Positions 19,352 to 28,147 are shown, counted from the first letter of the stretch. The stretch: 64,000 nucleotides of DNA from Alphaproteobacteria bacterium (GCA_020850755.1 JADZEB010000001.1:229195-293194); one strand, 5' to 3'. Numbers and translations: made by a program. Notes: a model not told the origin generated them from the sequence alone.

Positions 19352-19423
19352 GGCACGTTCCGTTCGGCTTGAATCAGCCGAACGGAAGTCGTGCCCGAGA
19401 AACTCAATCGGACGCTGCTCTAG
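19348..19423 (+). repeat. CTAG-bounded palindromic element, short copy (downstream of ald)
   Basis: Same ends as 18069-18195 (ctagggcacg...ctctag) and the same first hairpin (arms about 19351-19396, with three base differences). It lacks the second 53-base hairpin, having caatc in its place before ggacgctgctctag. Followed 28 bases later by the stop of the convergent kinase gene, so it may also act as a bidirectional terminator. Confidence 0.88.
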
Positions 19424-19451
19424 CGGCTGGCGCGCTGGCGGCGCCGGCTGT

Positions 19452-20993
19452 CTATGAAGTGGGCGCCCCCGCCTCGCTTCCCTCGGCCGGGGCCTCGGGC
19501 AGCCACAGGCTGACGATGGTGCCATTGCCCTCCTCGCTCGCGATCGCAAGCTGGCCGCGATGGCGGTTGACGATGTGCTTGACGATCGCCAGCCCGAGCC
19601 CGGTGCCGCCCGCCGCGCGCGAGCGCGCCGCATCGACGCGGTAGAAACGCTCGGTCAGGCGCGGCAGGTGCTCGCGCGCGATGCCCGGCCCGTCATCGGC
19701 GATGCTCGCTTGCAGCCCGGCGCGCTGGCCCGCTCGCCCGGCCGTGGCCGGCGCGGCGGCGAGCCGCTGCACGGAAAGGCGCACCGTGCCGCCCTCGCGC
19801 CCGTATTTCAGCGCGTTGTCGATCAGGTTGTGGAACACCTGCGCCAGCTGGTCGGCATCGCCCAGCACGGGCGGGGCCGCCTCGGCGATGTCCTGGGCGA
19901 TCGTCATGCGCCGCTCCGCGAGCCTCGGCTCGAAGCTCTCGGCGGCGCGGCGCAGGATGCGGCCGAGATCGACGCGCTCGGTGGGCTGGGTGTGCTCGGT
20001 AAGCTCGATGCGCGAGAGCGACAACAGATCGTCGATCAGGCGGGCCATGCGCGCCGCCTGCTCGTGCATGATGCCAAGGAAGCGCGCCTGCGCCTTGGCA
20101 TCGTCGGCGGCGGGGCCGCGCAGCGTCTCGATGAAGCCGATCAGGCTGGCGAGCGGCGTGCGCAGCTCGTGGCTGGCATTGGCGACGAAATCGGCGCGCA
20201 TGCGCTCGGTGCGGTGCATGGCGGTGATGTCCTGCACCACCAGGAGAACGCGCCCGCCATCGGCCAGCGGCGGGTCAAGCGGCAGGACCTGCAGGGCGAA
20301 ATGGCGCTCGACCGGCACGGGCAGGACCAGCTCGGCCCGCTGCGGGCGGTTCTCGGACAGGGCGCGAGCGATCGCGGCCCGTGCGCCGGGCTGGCGCAGC
20401 AGCGCGGGCAGGTCGGCCGGCGCCGCCGCGCTCGCGGCAGTGGCGTCGGTGCCCGGCGCGCCGAAATAGCGCCGCGCCGCCGCGTTCAGACGCGTCACGG
20501 CCTGCGCCTCGTCGAGCACGAGCAGGGGGTCGGGCAGACGCTCCAGGATCGTCTCGTTGGCGCGCGCCTGGCGGGCGAACTGCTCGGCCCGTTCCTGCCA
20601 GTCGCGCTGCGCGCGTGCGAGGTCGTCGGCCAACGCGGCGGCGGGGGCGAGACGCGGGGCCGGCGCGTCGGGGCGGCGCAGCCGCGCGCCGAGGCGGGCA
20701 AGATCGCCATGCCAGAGGCAGGCGAGAAGGACAGCACCGGACAGGCAGAAGGCAGCGCCGATCAGGCCGGGCAGGGGCGCCAGCGCGCCGGCGAGCGAGA
20801 GGCCGGCCAGTGCCGAGAGTGGTGTCGCCGCGAGGATCGCCACGCTGCGCGCAAGCCCGCCCGCCGGCGCGATCGGCGCCGCTGCGGCCGGCGGCGGCGG
20901 CGCAAGGGAGTCAGGCGGCGCGGCTTCCGCGCCGGCGCGAGGCGGTGTCCTCGGCTGGGCTCGCGGCGGCGCTGGCGGGGCGGGATCGGGCAT
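19452..20993 (-). CDS. PhoR-like sensor histidine kinase (orphan)
   Basis: 513 residues: Pro/Ala-rich N-terminus (1-45), two membrane helices (about 52-72 and 75-95), PAS domain (about 147-255), HisKA dimerisation domain with phospho-acceptor His275 in ANASHELRTPLASL, and a HATPase_c domain with the N-box HNLIDNALKYG, DDGPGI (G1) and GGTGLGLAIVKHI (G2). This order is that of PhoR phosphate sensors. No response-regulator, pst or phoU gene lies nearby, so the partner and stimulus are open. Convergent with ald. ATG 20993 (MPDPAPP) was preferred to longer frames. Confidence 0.9.
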   Translation of the reverse strand: MPDPAPPAPPRAQPRTPPRAGAEAAPPDSLAPPPPAAAAPIAPAGGLARSVAILAATPLSALAGLSLAGALAPLPGLIGAAFCLSGAVLLACLWHGDLARLGARLRRPDAPAPRLAPAAALADDLARAQRDWQERAEQFARQARANETILERLPDPLLVLDEAQAVTRLNAAARRYFGAPGTDATAASAAAPADLPALLRQPGARAAIARALSENRPQRAELVLPVPVERHFALQVLPLDPPLADGGRVLLVVQDITAMHRTERMRADFVANASHELRTPLASLIGFIETLRGPAADDAKAQARFLGIMHEQAARMARLIDDLLSLSRIELTEHTQPTERVDLGRILRRAAESFEPRLAERRMTIAQDIAEAAPPVLGDADQLAQVFHNLIDNALKYGREGGTVRLSVQRLAAAPATAGRAGQRAGLQASIADDGPGIAREHLPRLTERFYRVDAARSRAAGGTGLGLAIVKHIVNRHRGQLAIASEEGNGTIVSLWLPEAPAEGSEAGAPTS

Positions 20994-21250
20994 GCGGCGG
21001 CTCGTGCGATGCTGGTGCGGGCGCGTGGTCGGTCCTGCCCGCACAGTCGCGCGCGCGCGGCGGCCTGTCTATCGCGGTGCGCGGAAAGCATCCGCGCCGA
21101 TGCCCGGCGGGAGGTCCGGACCTGGCGCGCGGGGGGCGGGGAACGGCCCCGCGCCGCGGCGCCACGAGCGGGCGCGGCACCATCGCGCCGGCGGGGCGGT
21201 TCCGGCCGGACGGATCTCGTGCCGGCGCAACGCGCGGCCGGGAAGCGCGT

Positions 21251-21355
21251 CGCTGGGAACCACGGCGGCGGGAACCACGGCGCTGGGAACCAAGCCGCAG
21301 CGAAGCATGCCGCAGCGAAGCATGGCGCCGGGCACCGCGCCGCCGGGAAACATGT
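21251..21355 (+). repeat. Seven tandem 15-bp units
   Basis: Units read cgctgggaaccacgg, cggcgggaaccacgg, cgctgggaaccaagc, cgcagcgaagcatgc, cgcagcgaagcatgg, cgccgggcaccgcgc and cgccgggaaacatgt. Degenerate, but with a strict 15-base step. Confidence 0.88.
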
Positions 21356-21362
21356 CGTTGCC

Positions 21363-21432
21363 GTTCAGGCCGGGCCGTTCAGGCCGGGCCGTTCAGGTCG
21401 GGGCGTTCAGGTCGGACCGTTCAGGTCGGGGC
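21363..21432 (+). repeat. Five tandem 14-bp units
   Basis: Units are gttcaggccgggcc (twice), gttcaggtcggggc, gttcaggtcggacc and gttcaggtcggggc. Begins 7 bases after the 15-bp array ends. The array ends 70 bases beyond the stop of the LpoA-like gene, so it lies in that gene's 3' flank. Confidence 0.92.
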
Positions 21433-21502
21433 GCGGCTCGGGGCGCTGCGCGGCGTTCTGAGCGCAGGATGCGGCGCGACCTGGTCCGGGCGGGCGCTTA
21501 TC

Positions 21503-22834
21503 CTAGAACCCGGCCCCCTCGAAGGTGTCGGGCGCGGCCGAGATGGCGCGGAAGCCGCCGCGCACGACCTCGAACACGGCCAGCCCGCGCTGGTTGGTGC
21601 CGTCGGGCAGGAAGCGGAAGATCCCGTTGGCGCCGGCGAAGCCGTCCGGGTTGGCGATGGCGCCGGCCGAGAAGCTCGGCCCCGACTGGTCCGAGGCCAG
21701 CACCGCCGCCAGCGCCGCCGCATCGTAGGCGAGGCCGGCCAGCACCGGGGGACGGGCGCCATAGGCTTCCTGGTAGCGCTGCTCGAACACCTGGCGCGGG
21801 GCGTCTGGCGGGGCGGCGAACCAGCCGCCGGCGAGCGAGGGTTCGCTGGCCACCCGCTGATCGGCCCACAGCCCGGTGCCGAGCAGGCGCACGGGCGGGC
21901 TGTTGATGTTGTAGTAGGGCAGGAGCGAGGCGGCGGCGCGCAGCCGCTCGCCGCCATCAGCGATCAGTATGGCATCGAAGCGCCCCTGCTGGCCGCTCGG
22001 CGCACTGCGCGCCCGCCCGCCGCCGCCCAGGCGCTGCACCGCCTGGGTCAGCGCCACCATGCCACCCGCGCCGTAGGTCTCGATCTGCACCAGTTCCCCG
22101 CCCACCGCACGCACCGCCTCCTGCGCCTCGGCGGCGACAAGCTGGCCATAGGGGTTCTCGGGCGCCAGCACGGCGAAGCGCGCAGCGCCGGCGGTTGATG
22201 CCTCGGCCACGACGCGGCGCACCTGGTCGCGCGGCAGGAAAGCGATCAGGTGCACGCCATTGCCGGCCACGGCCCGGTCGGTCGAGAAGGAGATCACGTT
22301 CACGCCCGCGGGGCGCGCCTGCGCGGCGACCGCCGCCGTCTCTGGCCCCGACAGCGGCCCGAGGATCAGCGAGGCGCCCTGCGCCAGCGCTGTGCGCGCC
22401 GCCTCGGCCGCGCCCTCGACGGTGCCGCGCGTGTCGCGCGGCACGATCTCGAGCCGGTCCTGGCGCGCCTCGAACAAGGCGAGCTGGGCGGCGTTCTGCA
22501 TCGCCCGGCCAAGCCCGGCCGCATTGCCCGACAAGGGCAGCAGGAGCGCAACCCGGATCTTGCCGTCCGGTCCCACCGCCGGGCGCGGGGCGCCCATCTG
22601 GGTCGGCGGCGCAAGCGGGCCGGGATCGGCCTGCGTCTGCAGCCCACGGCCGAGCATGGGTGGCTGGACACAGGCGGCGAGCGCTAGAGTGCTGCCGGCC
22701 AGAACCAGGAAGGCACGCGATGAGCGAAGGAGAGAGCGAACCCCCCGCGCCAGCCATCCGGCGCGGGCGGCGCCGGCAGGCAGGGGCAGGGCTCGGATCG
22801 GCTGGCCTTGGATCGACAGGGCAGGGTGCGACAC
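21503..22834 (-). CDS. LpoA-like penicillin-binding-protein activator lipoprotein
   Basis: 443 residues from GTG 22834. A hydrophobic segment and lipobox, FLVLAGSTLALAAC (Cys55), are followed by a two-lobed periplasmic binding fold: IRVALLLPLSGNAAGLGRAMQNAAQLALFE, LGPLSGPETAAVA, NVISFSTDRAVAGNG and LAYDAAALAAVL. This is the Peripla_BP_6/LpoA-type domain of proteins encoded next to rsmI, which in enterobacteria activate PBP1A. The GTG at 22834 was chosen because GGAGAG lies 7 bases upstream; GTG 22924 is an alternative. Either start overlaps the 5' end of the divergent rsmI (from 22720), an odd arrangement. The signal region is long (54 residues before Cys). Confidence 0.82.
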   Translation of the reverse strand: MSHPALSIQGQPIRALPLPAGAARAGWLARGVRSLLRSSRAFLVLAGSTLALAACVQPPMLGRGLQTQADPGPLAPPTQMGAPRPAVGPDGKIRVALLLPLSGNAAGLGRAMQNAAQLALFEARQDRLEIVPRDTRGTVEGAAEAARTALAQGASLILGPLSGPETAAVAAQARPAGVNVISFSTDRAVAGNGVHLIAFLPRDQVRRVVAEASTAGAARFAVLAPENPYGQLVAAEAQEAVRAVGGELVQIETYGAGGMVALTQAVQRLGGGGRARSAPSGQQGRFDAILIADGGERLRAAASLLPYYNINSPPVRLLGTGLWADQRVASEPSLAGGWFAAPPDAPRQVFEQRYQEAYGARPPVLAGLAYDAAALAAVLASDQSGPSFSAGAIANPDGFAGANGIFRFLPDGTNQRGLAVFEVVRGGFRAISAAPDTFEGAGF

Positions 22835-23793
22835 GGGCAGGCTCTCCAGGCGCGGGCGGGGCCGGCAGCGAAGCGAGGGATGACGCCGAAATCGTGGCAG
22901 AGGCGTCGATCGTGGCCGAGGCACCGGGCCCCGGCGCCGGCCTGACGCTGATCGCCACGCCGATCGGGAACCTGGCCGATCTCAGCCCTCGCGCACACGC
23001 CGCGCTGGCCCAGGCCGGCGCGGTGCTGTGCGAGGACAAGAGGGTAACAATGAAGCTCCTGGCCCGCCACGGCATTTCGCGCCCGCTGTTGGCGTTGCAC
23101 GACCACAACGAGGAACGCATGGTGCCGGCGATCCTGGCCCGCCTGCGCGCCGGCGAGGCGCTGGCCCTGGTCTCGGACGCCGGCACGCCGCTCCTGTCCG
23201 ATCCGGGCTACCGGCTGGTGCGCGCAGCGATCGGCGAGGGGCTGCCCGTTACCGCCGTGCCGGGGCCGTCGGCGGCGCTGATGGCGCTCACGCTGTCGGG
23301 CCTGCCACCGCAGCCTTTCCTGTTCCTGGGCTTCCTGCCGCCGAAGGGGGCCGCCCGCCGCGCCCGGCTGGAAACGCTGCGCGCGGCCGAGCGGGCGGGG
23401 CTCGCCGCGACGCTGATCCTCTACGAGGCGCCGCATCGGCTCGCTGCCTGCCTGGCCGACTGCGCCGCGGTGCTGGGCGAGCGGGGGGCGGCGGTGGCGC
23501 GCGAGCTGACCAAGCGCTTCGAGGAGGTGCGGCGCGGGTCGCTCTCGGACCTTGCCGCCCGCTATGCGCAAGCCGCCCCGCGCGGCGAGGTGACGCTGGT
23601 GATAGGCCCGCCCGAGCCGGGCGCCGCGACGGCCGAGGATCGGCAGGCGGCGGCGGCCGATCTCGACACCGCGTTGCGCGCGGCGCTGGCGCAGTCCAGC
23701 CTCAAGGATGCGGTGGCGGCGGTGGCGCGCGCAACCGGCCTGCCGCGCCGTGCCGTCTATGCCCGCGCGCTGGAACTGGCCAGGACGTGCTGA
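22720..23793 (+). CDS. rsmI: 16S rRNA (cytidine(1402)-2'-O)-methyltransferase RsmI
   Basis: RsmI 2'-O-methylates C1402 of 16S rRNA. The tetrapyrrole-methylase core starts at about residue 74 with LTLIATPIGNLADLSPRA, continues with VLCEDKRVTMKLLARHGI, LVSDAGTPLLSDPGYRLV, TAVPGPSAALMAL and FLPPKGAARRARL, and ends in a short helical tail. ATG 22720 has AGGAAGG at 6 bases, giving 357 residues with a disordered Gly/Ala-rich extension; the family is usually about 285. GTG codons at about 22893 and 22913 would give the normal length and would remove the overlap with the divergent lipoprotein gene, so the start is uncertain. Confidence 0.92.
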   Translation: MSEGESEPPAPAIRRGRRRQAGAGLGSAGLGSTGQGATRAGSPGAGGAGSEARDDAEIVAEASIVAEAPGPGAGLTLIATPIGNLADLSPRAHAALAQAGAVLCEDKRVTMKLLARHGISRPLLALHDHNEERMVPAILARLRAGEALALVSDAGTPLLSDPGYRLVRAAIGEGLPVTAVPGPSAALMALTLSGLPPQPFLFLGFLPPKGAARRARLETLRAAERAGLAATLILYEAPHRLAACLADCAAVLGERGAAVARELTKRFEEVRRGSLSDLAARYAQAAPRGEVTLVIGPPEPGAATAEDRQAAAADLDTALRAALAQSSLKDAVAAVARATGLPRRAVYARALELARTC

Positions 23794-23819
23794 CCGCCCG
23801 CCAGCCCACCAGCACCGGC

Positions 23820-25022
23820 TCAGCGCACCAGCAGGGGCAGGATCGCATCGAGGCGAAGCCGCCCCTCGGCGGTGGCGGCGAGCCGCCCGTCGGCGGCGCG
23901 GGCGAGATAGCCCTCCTCCGCCAGGAGCGCGAGCGCCTTCTGGTCGATCGCCTCGTCGAGGGTTACGCCGGTGCGGGCCAGGAACGGCGCCGGCGCGATG
24001 CCCTCGGCCAGCCTGAGGCCCATCAGCAGCGCCTCGCGCGCGCGCTGCTCTGGCGCGAGTTCGGTCTCCTCGCGCAGGCCGAGCCCGCCCGCCTCCACCG
24101 CCGCCGCCCAGGCCTCGGGCGCGCGGATGCGGCTCGTGGCCCAGAGCGCGCCCGCGCGCTCGATCCGGCCATGCGCGCCCGGCCCGATGCCGGCATAGGC
24201 GCCATAGCGCCAGTAGGTCAGGTTGTGGCGGCACTCGCTGCCGGGGCGCGCATAGTTGCTGATCTCGTAGGGCATGAGGCCGAAGCGCGCCGCTTCCTCG
24301 GCGGTGGCGTCATAGAGCGCGGCGGCATCGTCGGGCGCCGGCAGCACGATCTCGCCGCGTGCATGGGCGTTGGCGAAGCCAGTGCCCGGCTCGATCGTGA
24401 GCTGGTAGAGCGCGAGATGGTCGGCGGCGAGTGTGAGCGCCTGGGCCAGCTCGGCGCGCCAGGCGGGCAGCGCCTGGCCGGGGCGGGCATAGATCAGGTC
24501 GAAGGAGAGGCGCGGGAAGATCTCGCGCCCGAGCGCGAGCGCCGCGCGCGCCTGGCCCGCATCATGCTGCCGGCCGAGGGCCTTGAGCGCGCGATCATCC
24601 AGCGCCTGCACCCCGATCGAGACGCGGTTGACGCCGGCCTCGCGATAGGCGCGGAAGCGCCCGGCCTCGATCGAGGTCGGGTTGGCTTCCAGCGTCACTT
24701 CCACCGCGCCGGCATCGGCGGCGGCGGGCGGGAACAAGGCGTGGGCGCGGGCGATCAGCGCGGCCACCGTGTCGGGCGCCATCAGGCTCGGCGTGCCGCC
24801 GCCGAAGAAGATCGAGCCGAGCGCGCAAGGCCCGAGCCGCGCCGCCTCGGCCTCCAGCTCGCGCAGGAGCGCGGCGGCGTAGCGCGCCTGGTCGATCGCC
24901 GGGCGGACATGGCTGTTGAAGTCGCAATAGGGGCACTTGGCCAGGCAGAAGGGCCAGTGGATGTAGAGCGCGAGCGGCGCGGGGGCGGGCGCAGGGGCGG
25001 GCGCAGGGGCGGGGTGGGGCAT
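23820..25022 (-). CDS. hemW: Radical SAM heme chaperone HemW
   Basis: 400 residues. HemW is a coproporphyrinogen-oxidase-like radical SAM protein that binds and delivers heme. The cluster motif CLAKCPYC (Cys26, Cys30, Cys33) sits in LYIHWPFCLAKCPYCDFNSH. FFGGGTPSLM, VTLEANPTSIE and RVSIGVQALDDRALKALGR follow, and a HemN_C domain lies near the end (LGLREETELAPEQRAREALLMGLRL). The N-terminus carries a Pro-Ala dipeptide run coded by a short tandem repeat (about 24975-25012). The presence of CPYC rather than CxxCxC supports HemW over HemN. Last gene of the minus-strand set rph-rdgB-hydrolase-hemW. Confidence 0.93.
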   Translation of the reverse strand: MPHPAPAPAPAPAPAPLALYIHWPFCLAKCPYCDFNSHVRPAIDQARYAAALLRELEAEAARLGPCALGSIFFGGGTPSLMAPDTVAALIARAHALFPPAAADAGAVEVTLEANPTSIEAGRFRAYREAGVNRVSIGVQALDDRALKALGRQHDAGQARAALALGREIFPRLSFDLIYARPGQALPAWRAELAQALTLAADHLALYQLTIEPGTGFANAHARGEIVLPAPDDAAALYDATAEEAARFGLMPYEISNYARPGSECRHNLTYWRYGAYAGIGPGAHGRIERAGALWATSRIRAPEAWAAAVEAGGLGLREETELAPEQRAREALLMGLRLAEGIAPAPFLARTGVTLDEAIDQKALALLAEEGYLARAADGRLAATAEGRLRLDAILPLLVR

Positions 25023-25104
25023 GGCGCCAATATCGGCGCGCGCCCCGCCTGGCGAAAGGGGCAGTTGGCGAAAGGGGCAGTTGGCGAAACGCGCGCGGGC
25101 CGCA

Positions 25105-26565
25105 TCAGCAGCGCGCGGGCGGGGCCTGGGCGAAGTCGAGGAACCGGGCGAGGCAGGCGCCGTAGGTGTCGTTGAAGGACACGCTCGCCCCGGCGCCGTG
25201 GCCGACCTGTCCGGGCGGACGGTCGATCACCAGCGCAGGCAGCCCGACCAGCGACAGCACCTCGCGCGCGGCCCGCGCGCGGCTGGCAGGTCCCGGATCG
25301 AAGGGGTCGCCCTCGAAGGTTAGCAGCGCGACGCGCGGTCCGGCAGGGCCTTCCTGACGCCGCACGCGATCGAGCAGGGCGAAGAAATCGGACAGCGCCC
25401 GCGGGCGCAGCTCGGGGTCGGTGCCGTGGCGGGCGGGGGCGACCGCGACCACGCCATCGACCTCGGCCGGGGTTTCGAGCAGCCGCATCGACAGCCAGCC
25501 GCCGCGCGACTGCCCGGCGGCGATGACGCGGCGATAGCCCTGCGCGCGCAGGGCGGCGATGCCCTGGCGGAGCTGCGGCAGGGTCTCGTCCATGTTCTCG
25601 GCGTGCGGCGAGCGGTCGAAGCGCCAGACATCCCAGCCGGCGACGTTCAGGCGCCGGACCCAGGGTTGCGGCACCGGCCGGCGCGCGGTGGCATCGTCGC
25701 CATCGCCCGGCGTGTAGCTGCCATGCGACCACACGATCACGCCCTGCGCCGCGCGCGGCCCGAAATGCAGGTGCCGGTCGGAGGGGCGCAAGGGCCCGGC
25801 CTGGCGCGCGGGGGGGCGCGGGGCAGGCCGGTCGGCGATGGCGAGATCGACCGACCAGAGCGTGCACTCCTCGCGCGCATAATGCTTGCAGGCGGCAAGC
25901 GCGTCGCGCCGGGCGGTCTCGGCGTCGGGGGCGTCGATGCGCATGCCCCAGGCCCCGCGCGGAGAGACGGCGAAGGCGCGGTGCATCTCCTGCACGAGGT
26001 AGCGTTCCCAGGCGAGCAGCCCGTTGCCGCGCACGAAGGGCACCGCCTCTGGCCGGAGCAGGGCGAGGGGGTCGTTGGCCGGCAGGGCGGAGAGGGCCGA
26101 GGCCAGCCGGGCGGTGGCGGCGGCGGGCGCGGTGGCGGCCTGGGCGGCGCCCTGCGCGGCGGCGGGCGGGGCGAAGGTGGCGGTGGCAAGGCTCGCCAGC
26201 AGCAGCGCGGCCGGAAGGGCCGTCCGGATGCGGCCGATGGCGCGCCCGAAGGCCGAACGCAAGGGGCGGAAGCGGCAAGCGGCCGGGCGGGCCGGAGCGG
26301 GGCGCGGTGCCGTGGGTTCCCACGGGTCGCCGACGAGGGCGCGGCTGGCGGTGCCCGTGTCTCCGGCGGGAGCGGGGCGCGCGGCAGCGGGGCGGAGAGC
26401 GCCAGGGCGCGGGCCGCGGGTCCAGGGCAGGGTGCCGGTCGGGGCCGGGGGCGGGCTTCCGTCCGGGGCGGGAGCGGGCGCGGCACGGTCCGCGCCGGCG
26501 CCGCAACGGGGGGCGGGCGCGGTGCCGGCCGGAGCGGGGTGTGGCGCGGCGCGGTCCGGGTGCAT
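25105..26565 (-). CDS. Alpha/beta-hydrolase with long Pro/Ala-rich N-terminus
   Basis: 486 residues. Residues 1-110 are disordered Pro/Ala/Arg-rich sequence, and 115-138 form a hydrophobic segment ending AAA-Q (ALPAALLLASLATATFAPP), a signal peptide or membrane anchor. The remainder is an alpha/beta-hydrolase: oxyanion segment VIVWSHGSYTPGD, nucleophile elbow AAGQSRGGWLS (Ser353), a probable Asp in TFEGDPFDPG, and the late His in GQVGHGAG. Cysteines CKHYAREEC before the core suggest a disulfide and export. The ATG shares a base with the rdgB stop (TGATG at 26563-26567), so the two are translationally coupled. The substrate is unknown. A signal peptide starting at residue 1 would be very unusual, so a later start is possible. 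Confidence 0.78.
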   Translation of the reverse strand: MHPDRAAPHPAPAGTAPAPRCGAGADRAAPAPAPDGSPPPAPTGTLPWTRGPRPGALRPAAARPAPAGDTGTASRALVGDPWEPTAPRPAPARPAACRFRPLRSAFGRAIGRIRTALPAALLLASLATATFAPPAAAQGAAQAATAPAAATARLASALSALPANDPLALLRPEAVPFVRGNGLLAWERYLVQEMHRAFAVSPRGAWGMRIDAPDAETARRDALAACKHYAREECTLWSVDLAIADRPAPRPPARQAGPLRPSDRHLHFGPRAAQGVIVWSHGSYTPGDGDDATARRPVPQPWVRRLNVAGWDVWRFDRSPHAENMDETLPQLRQGIAALRAQGYRRVIAAGQSRGGWLSMRLLETPAEVDGVVAVAPARHGTDPELRPRALSDFFALLDRVRRQEGPAGPRVALLTFEGDPFDPGPASRARAAREVLSLVGLPALVIDRPPGQVGHGAGASVSFNDTYGACLARFLDFAQAPPARC

Positions 26566-27179
26566 CAGCCGAGGCTCCCCGCCACCAGCCTGGCGAAGGC
26601 GTCGGCGCGATGGCTGATCGCGTGCTTGGCCGCGGGCGCCATCTCGCCGAAGGTCTGCTCGTGGCCGTCGGGAACGAACATGGGGTCGAATCCGAAGCCG
26701 TTCGCGCCGCGCGGCGGCCATACCGCATGGCCCGCGACTCGGCCCTCATAGGCTTCCACATGGCCACCGGGCCAGGCAAGGGCGAGGGCGCAGACGAACC
26801 AGGCGTGCCGGTCGGCCGCGCCGTCCTGTTCCAGCATGCGCGCCCAGACCGCGGCCATCGCCTTGGCATAGTCGCGGCTGCCGTCGGGCTGGCTCGCCCA
26901 GTCGGCCGTGTGCACGCCCGGCGCGCCGCCGAGCGCGGCCACGCAGAAGCCGGAATCATCGGCCAGCGCCGGCAGTTGCGCGCCCCGCGCCGCCGCCCGC
27001 GCCTTCAGCGCGGCATTGCCGGCGAAGCTGTCCTCGGTCTCGGCGGGCTCGGGCAGGCCGAGCGCGGGCGCCCCCACCACCTCCTTGCCGAAGGGCGCGA
27101 GCAGGGCCGCGATCTCGGCCAGCTTGCCGCGATTGTGGCTCGCCAGCACCAGCTTCTTCTCGGTCAGGCGGCGCGGCAT
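26565..27179 (-). CDS. rdgB: XTP/dITP pyrophosphatase RdgB
   Basis: 204 residues, full length. The Ham1/RdgB family hydrolyses non-canonical ITP, dITP and XTP to monophosphates, keeping deaminated purines out of DNA and RNA. Signatures are [56 protein letters not shown] and [17 protein letters not shown], and the C-terminal [10 protein letters not shown]. Follows rph on the same strand with a 49-base spacer, a pairing common in Proteobacteria. Confidence 0.96.
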   Translation of the reverse strand: MPRRLTEKKLVLASHNRGKLAEIAALLAPFGKEVVGAPALGLPEPAETEDSFAGNAALKARAAARGAQLPALADDSGFCVAALGGAPGVHTADWASQPDGSRDYAKAMAAVWARMLEQDGAADRHAWFVCALALAWPGGHVEAYEGRVAGHAVWPPRGANGFGFDPMFVPDGHEQTFGEMAPAAKHAISHRADAFARLVAGSLG

Positions 27180-27228
27180 GGCGGGGCGATCCTTCCTGGC
27201 GGCCCGGGGTGCGGGTTGGCGGCAGCGG

Positions 27229-27951
27229 CTAGGCGGGCTGGGCTGCGGCCTGGCGCTGCAGTGCCATCAGCTCGGCAACCCCCTTGCGCGCGAGCGCCAT
27301 CAGCGCGGCGAAAGCCTCCTCGGTGAAGGGCGCGCCCTCGGCGGTGCCCTGCACCTCGACGATGCGGCCATCGCCGGTGAGGACGAAATTGGCATCGGCC
27401 TCGGCCGCCGAGTCCTCGGCATAGTCGAGGTCGAGCACCGGGACGCCCTTGACGATGCCGCAGGAGATGGCCGCGACTTGGCCCGCGATCGGATCGGCCT
27501 TGAGCACGTTGAGCGCGCGTAAGCGCCGGAACGCCGCGCCGAGCGCCACCCACGCCCCGGTGATCGCGGCGGTGCGGGTGCCGCCATCGGCCTGCAGCAC
27601 GTCGCAATCGATGGTGATCTGCATCTCGCCCATCGCCGCGCGATCGACCACGGCGCGCAGCGACCGGCCGATCAGGCGCTGGATTTCCTGCGTGCGGCCC
27701 GATTGCTTGCCGCGCGCCGCCTCGCGCTCGGTGCGGGTGTGGGTCGAGCGCGGCAGCATGCCGTATTCGGCCGTGACCCAGCCCTGGCCGGTGCCCTTGA
27801 GGAAGCCGGGCACGCGCGGCTCGGCCGAGGCGGTGCACAGCACATGCGTATCGCCGAAGCGCACCAGGCACGAGCCTTCGGCATGCTTGGCGTAACCGGG
27901 GATCAACTCGACGCGGCGCAACGCGTCGGGAGCGCGGCCCGATGGACGCAT
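27229..27951 (-). CDS. rph: Ribonuclease PH
   Basis: 240 residues, full length. Phosphorolytic 3' exoribonuclease that trims tRNA precursors. Signatures are [74 protein letters not shown] with the phosphate-binding Arg, and [19 protein letters not shown]. First gene of the minus-strand group; its start lies 196 bases from the divergent hrcA. Confidence 0.97.
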   Translation of the reverse strand: MRPSGRAPDALRRVELIPGYAKHAEGSCLVRFGDTHVLCTASAEPRVPGFLKGTGQGWVTAEYGMLPRSTHTRTEREAARGKQSGRTQEIQRLIGRSLRAVVDRAAMGEMQITIDCDVLQADGGTRTAAITGAWVALGAAFRRLRALNVLKADPIAGQVAAISCGIVKGVPVLDLDYAEDSAAEADANFVLTGDGRIVEVQGTAEGAPFTEEAFAALMALARKGVAELMALQRQAAAQPA

Positions 27952-28070
27952 CCTTCCTGTAGCCCTTCCTCGCGGCGCCGTTGCGGCGCTCGTTGCACCA
28001 ACGACCCTAGCCGCCGCGGCGGGGCGGGTAAAGGATGCGGGCGCGTTTTCGCGCCGATTGCGCGCCCTGA

Positions 28071-28099
28071 TTGACGCTGGCCCCTGGCGTAACTAGCTT
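28071..28099 (+). promoter_or_regulatory. Possible hrcA promoter
   Basis: TTGACG (28071-28076), 17 bases, then TAGCTT (28094-28099), 49 bases before the hrcA ATG. The -35 is good and the -10 weak. No CIRCE inverted repeat is present. Confidence 0.35.
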
Positions 28100-28147
28100 T
28101 TGAGCAACAGCGGCTAAACTGTGGGTTGATACGGGTGGACCGATTCG

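Larger units (their letters stand above)
20994..21502. other. Repeat-rich spacer between kinase and LpoA-like gene
   Basis: 509 bases without a supported gene. Its right half is two adjacent minisatellites (15-bp and 14-bp units). The left half, 20994-21250, is GC-rich and should hold the kinase promoter; no clear -35/-10 was seen. Confidence 0.6.

Noticed and set aside
24975..25012. The Pro-Ala run at the start of hemW as evidence of a signal peptide or lipoprotein.
   Set aside because: It has no hydrophobic core or cleavage site; it is a short coding repeat in a cytoplasmic radical SAM protein.
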